DNA from: Rhodocyclaceae bacterium
Lineage (GTDB): Bacteria; Pseudomonadota; Gammaproteobacteria; Burkholderiales; Rhodocyclaceae
Length of the DNA stretch: 64,000 bases
Assembly: GCA_030681195.1 (NCBI GenBank)
Contig: JAUXXJ010000008.1
Location: forward strand, 186,001-250,000
Direction: 5' to 3'
In this document: piece after piece, positions 62,859-64,000 of the stretch
How the letters are laid out: every line of letters starts with the position of its first letter
Position numbering within the stretch: the first letter of the stretch is position 1
Made by a program: the position numbers and the translations under genes
Notes under the pieces: model-generated
Told to the model about the DNA's origin: nothing
Databases searched by the model: none
The model's input: only the letters and a program-made list of their open reading frames with translations

Positions 62859-63344
62859 ATGCGCCACCTCCAACTCATTTTCTTGTTGCTCTGCCTCTCG
62901 GGTGTGAGCATTCCTGCCGTGGCGACGGGCGAGATTGCCATCATTGCGCACCGTGACAGTCCTTTGCGAAGCCTGACGCCGCGCGAGGTTTCCGACCTGT
63001 ATCTGGGGCGTTTGCGTAGCCTGAGCGCCGGTCCAGCTTACCTGATAGCCCTATACGATCATCCATCCGACCATGAATTGCGTGCGCAATTTTTCCACCG
63101 GCTCAATGGGATGAACCTCAAACAGCTGAATGCCTACTGGGCGCGTTTGCGTTTTTCCGGTGCGGTACTGCCGCCTGACACTTTGCCCAATAGTCGTGCC
63201 GTGGTTGAGGCCGTCGGCAAAAATCGTGTGGCGCTTGGTTATGTCGACGCCAGTGCCGTCGACAACTCCGTCAAGGTGTTGCTGCGCCTGCCAGTTGGCG
63301 CGCTGAGCGAGAAATCTTCCCCGTCAGATCCCACCCTGCCATGA
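62859..63344 (+). CDS. Periplasmic phosphate-binding-like (PBP-like) protein
   Basis: The 161-residue protein has a signal peptide (LIFLLLCLSGVSIPAVA). A mature domain begins IAIIAHRDSPLRSLTPREV with LYLGRLRSLSAG, similar to short PstS-like domains. Such small PBP-like proteins occur with porin and sensor genes; they may detect ligand for the sensor encoded next. It starts 2 bases after the porin stop and overlaps the sensor gene as ATGA. Confidence 0.75.
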   Translation: MRHLQLIFLLLCLSGVSIPAVATGEIAIIAHRDSPLRSLTPREVSDLYLGRLRSLSAGPAYLIALYDHPSDHELRAQFFHRLNGMNLKQLNAYWARLRFSGAVLPPDTLPNSRAVVEAVGKNRVALGYVDASAVDNSVKVLLRLPVGALSEKSSPSDPTLP

Positions 63345-64000
63345 AAATCGCCCTGGCCAAGCGCCTTGAAACCCGACTGATTGTTGCTGTGGGCCTGGGT
63401 CTCCTGGTGTTCTCATTTGTCGCCGGCTTGTTCACCTTCAATTACAGTTACCAGCAGCAGCTTGAACAGAGCGCAGCCCAGCAGCGTCAGTTGGTAAAGA
63501 CGGTTCAGGCCCAGGCCGAGGTGGCGCTCTTCGCCGCCAATGCCGAGATTGCCAATGGCGTTCTTCAAGGGCTGCTGGCTAATCCGGTGATTCTGGCCGC
63601 GCGCATTGAGGCCGTCGCTGGCGCGAATGGTTTTGTCGCAGAATTGGGCTCGCGTAGTGAGGTGGACTTCAGTCGTGCGGCGCTCTATCCGCTCTATTCT
63701 CCAGTCAATCATATCGAACTGATCGGTTCACTGCGGGTGGTACAGAACACCGCCGAGGTGAATGGTGCGGCAGCGCGCAGTGCGCTGTACCAGACCAGCC
63801 TGATGCTCGTCCAGGTGCTGGCGGCGGTGTTGATCATGGTAGTCATGCTGCGGATCCGCTTCATCAATCCCATCATCCAGATGGCAGAGGCGTTGAACAC
63901 GATCCAGCCGGGTAGTTCGATGCGCTTGCCGGTTGCGGTCAAACATGCCGATGACGAAATCGGTTTGCTGACCCAGGGGGCCAACACGCTCCTGACTGCT
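63341..64000 (+). CDS. Membrane sensor protein, N-terminal part (cut by window end)
   Basis: The visible 220 codons begin MKIALAKRLETRLIVAVGLG. They have a first membrane helix at about 13-33, a periplasmic sensing domain to about 150, and a second helix (LMLVQVLAAVLIMVVMLRI). A HAMP-like segment (FINPIIQMAEALNTIQPGSS) follows. The output domain lies beyond the window; GGDEF or histidine kinase are typical. Its overlap with the PBP-like gene suggests that the latter is its periplasmic ligand partner. Confidence 0.8.
   Translation, partial: MKIALAKRLETRLIVAVGLGLLVFSFVAGLFTFNYSYQQQLEQSAAQQRQLVKTVQAQAEVALFAANAEIANGVLQGLLANPVILAARIEAVAGANGFVAELGSRSEVDFSRAALYPLYSPVNHIELIGSLRVVQNTAEVNGAAARSALYQTSLMLVQVLAAVLIMVVMLRIRFINPIIQMAEALNTIQPGSSMRLPVAVKHADDEIGLLTQGANTLLTA

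Noticed and set aside
1-64000. CRISPR arrays, prophage or insertion sequences
   Set aside because: No regularly spaced repeats, cas genes, integrase or transposase genes were seen anywhere in the window.

Overview
The window is a contiguous stretch of a betaproteobacterial chromosome, most likely of the Rhodocyclales (Dechloromonas / Azonexus / Accumulibacter-like). The evidence is the moderately high GC, the string ndk-rlmN-pilW-rodZ-ispG-hisS-yfgM-bamB-der, the string fimV-truA-trpF-trpB-trpA-accD-folC-dedD-cvpA-purF-metZ, petABC followed by sspA-sspB, and a DUF2863 gene, a family I know only from Betaproteobacteria. No species is claimed. Gene density is very high, and many neighbours overlap by 4 bases (ATGA, GTGA or TTGA), so most of the window reads as long, translationally coupled operons.

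Layout. 0-4 kb: a DUF697-type membrane protein, a TerC-family protein, a universal stress protein, a CBS protein and an SbtA/SbtB-like bicarbonate transporter with its PII-like regulator. 4-8 kb: an oligopeptide-type ABC transporter (two permeases and one double ATPase) with no binding protein beside it. 8-13 kb: MltD on the minus strand, then a DctPQM TRAP transporter with an attenuator-like hairpin between P and Q. 13-22 kb: the ndk to der housekeeping block, then ferredoxin. 22-27.6 kb: a CBS protein, aroC, small proteins, an MFS carrier, entericidin, leuB and asd. 27.7-41 kb: fimV, an EcfT/CbiQ-like protein, truA, tryptophan, fatty-acid, folate, purine and methionine genes, and a small Rieske protein. 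41-47 kb: DUF2863, recR, the cytochrome bc1 genes, and the stringent starvation proteins. 47-50 kb, minus strand: tRNA-Arg(CCT), a protein built of 36-residue coiled-coil repeats, and a GAF-GAF-PAS-adenylate cyclase. 50-64 kb is more accessory: a deoxyribosyltransferase-like protein, a PHA-depolymerase-like esterase, DjlA-like, glyoxalase I, a GC-rich insert (YbhB, aldo/keto reductase, DUF6064) that appears to have cut off an older gene, unrecognised small genes, arfB, a DsbB/DsbA pair, an HDOD protein, truC, and a porin / periplasmic protein / membrane sensor operon running off the end.

The most unusual signal is not a gene. A 25-bp motif, with core GTCGGCGCTGGCGAGACGGC, occurs at least eight times with two or fewer mismatches, in both orientations. 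Six copies lie inside unrelated genes (ABC ATPase linker, YfgM, MFS central loop, FolC twice, SspB tail), always at low-constraint sites and without breaking the frame. One intergenic copy is half of a 15-bp hairpin just upstream of the deoxyribosyltransferase-like gene. It behaves like a genome-wide signal (uptake-like, recombination-related or REP-derived) rather than a transposon. All functional statements rest on recognised family features and neighbourhood; no database search was run.
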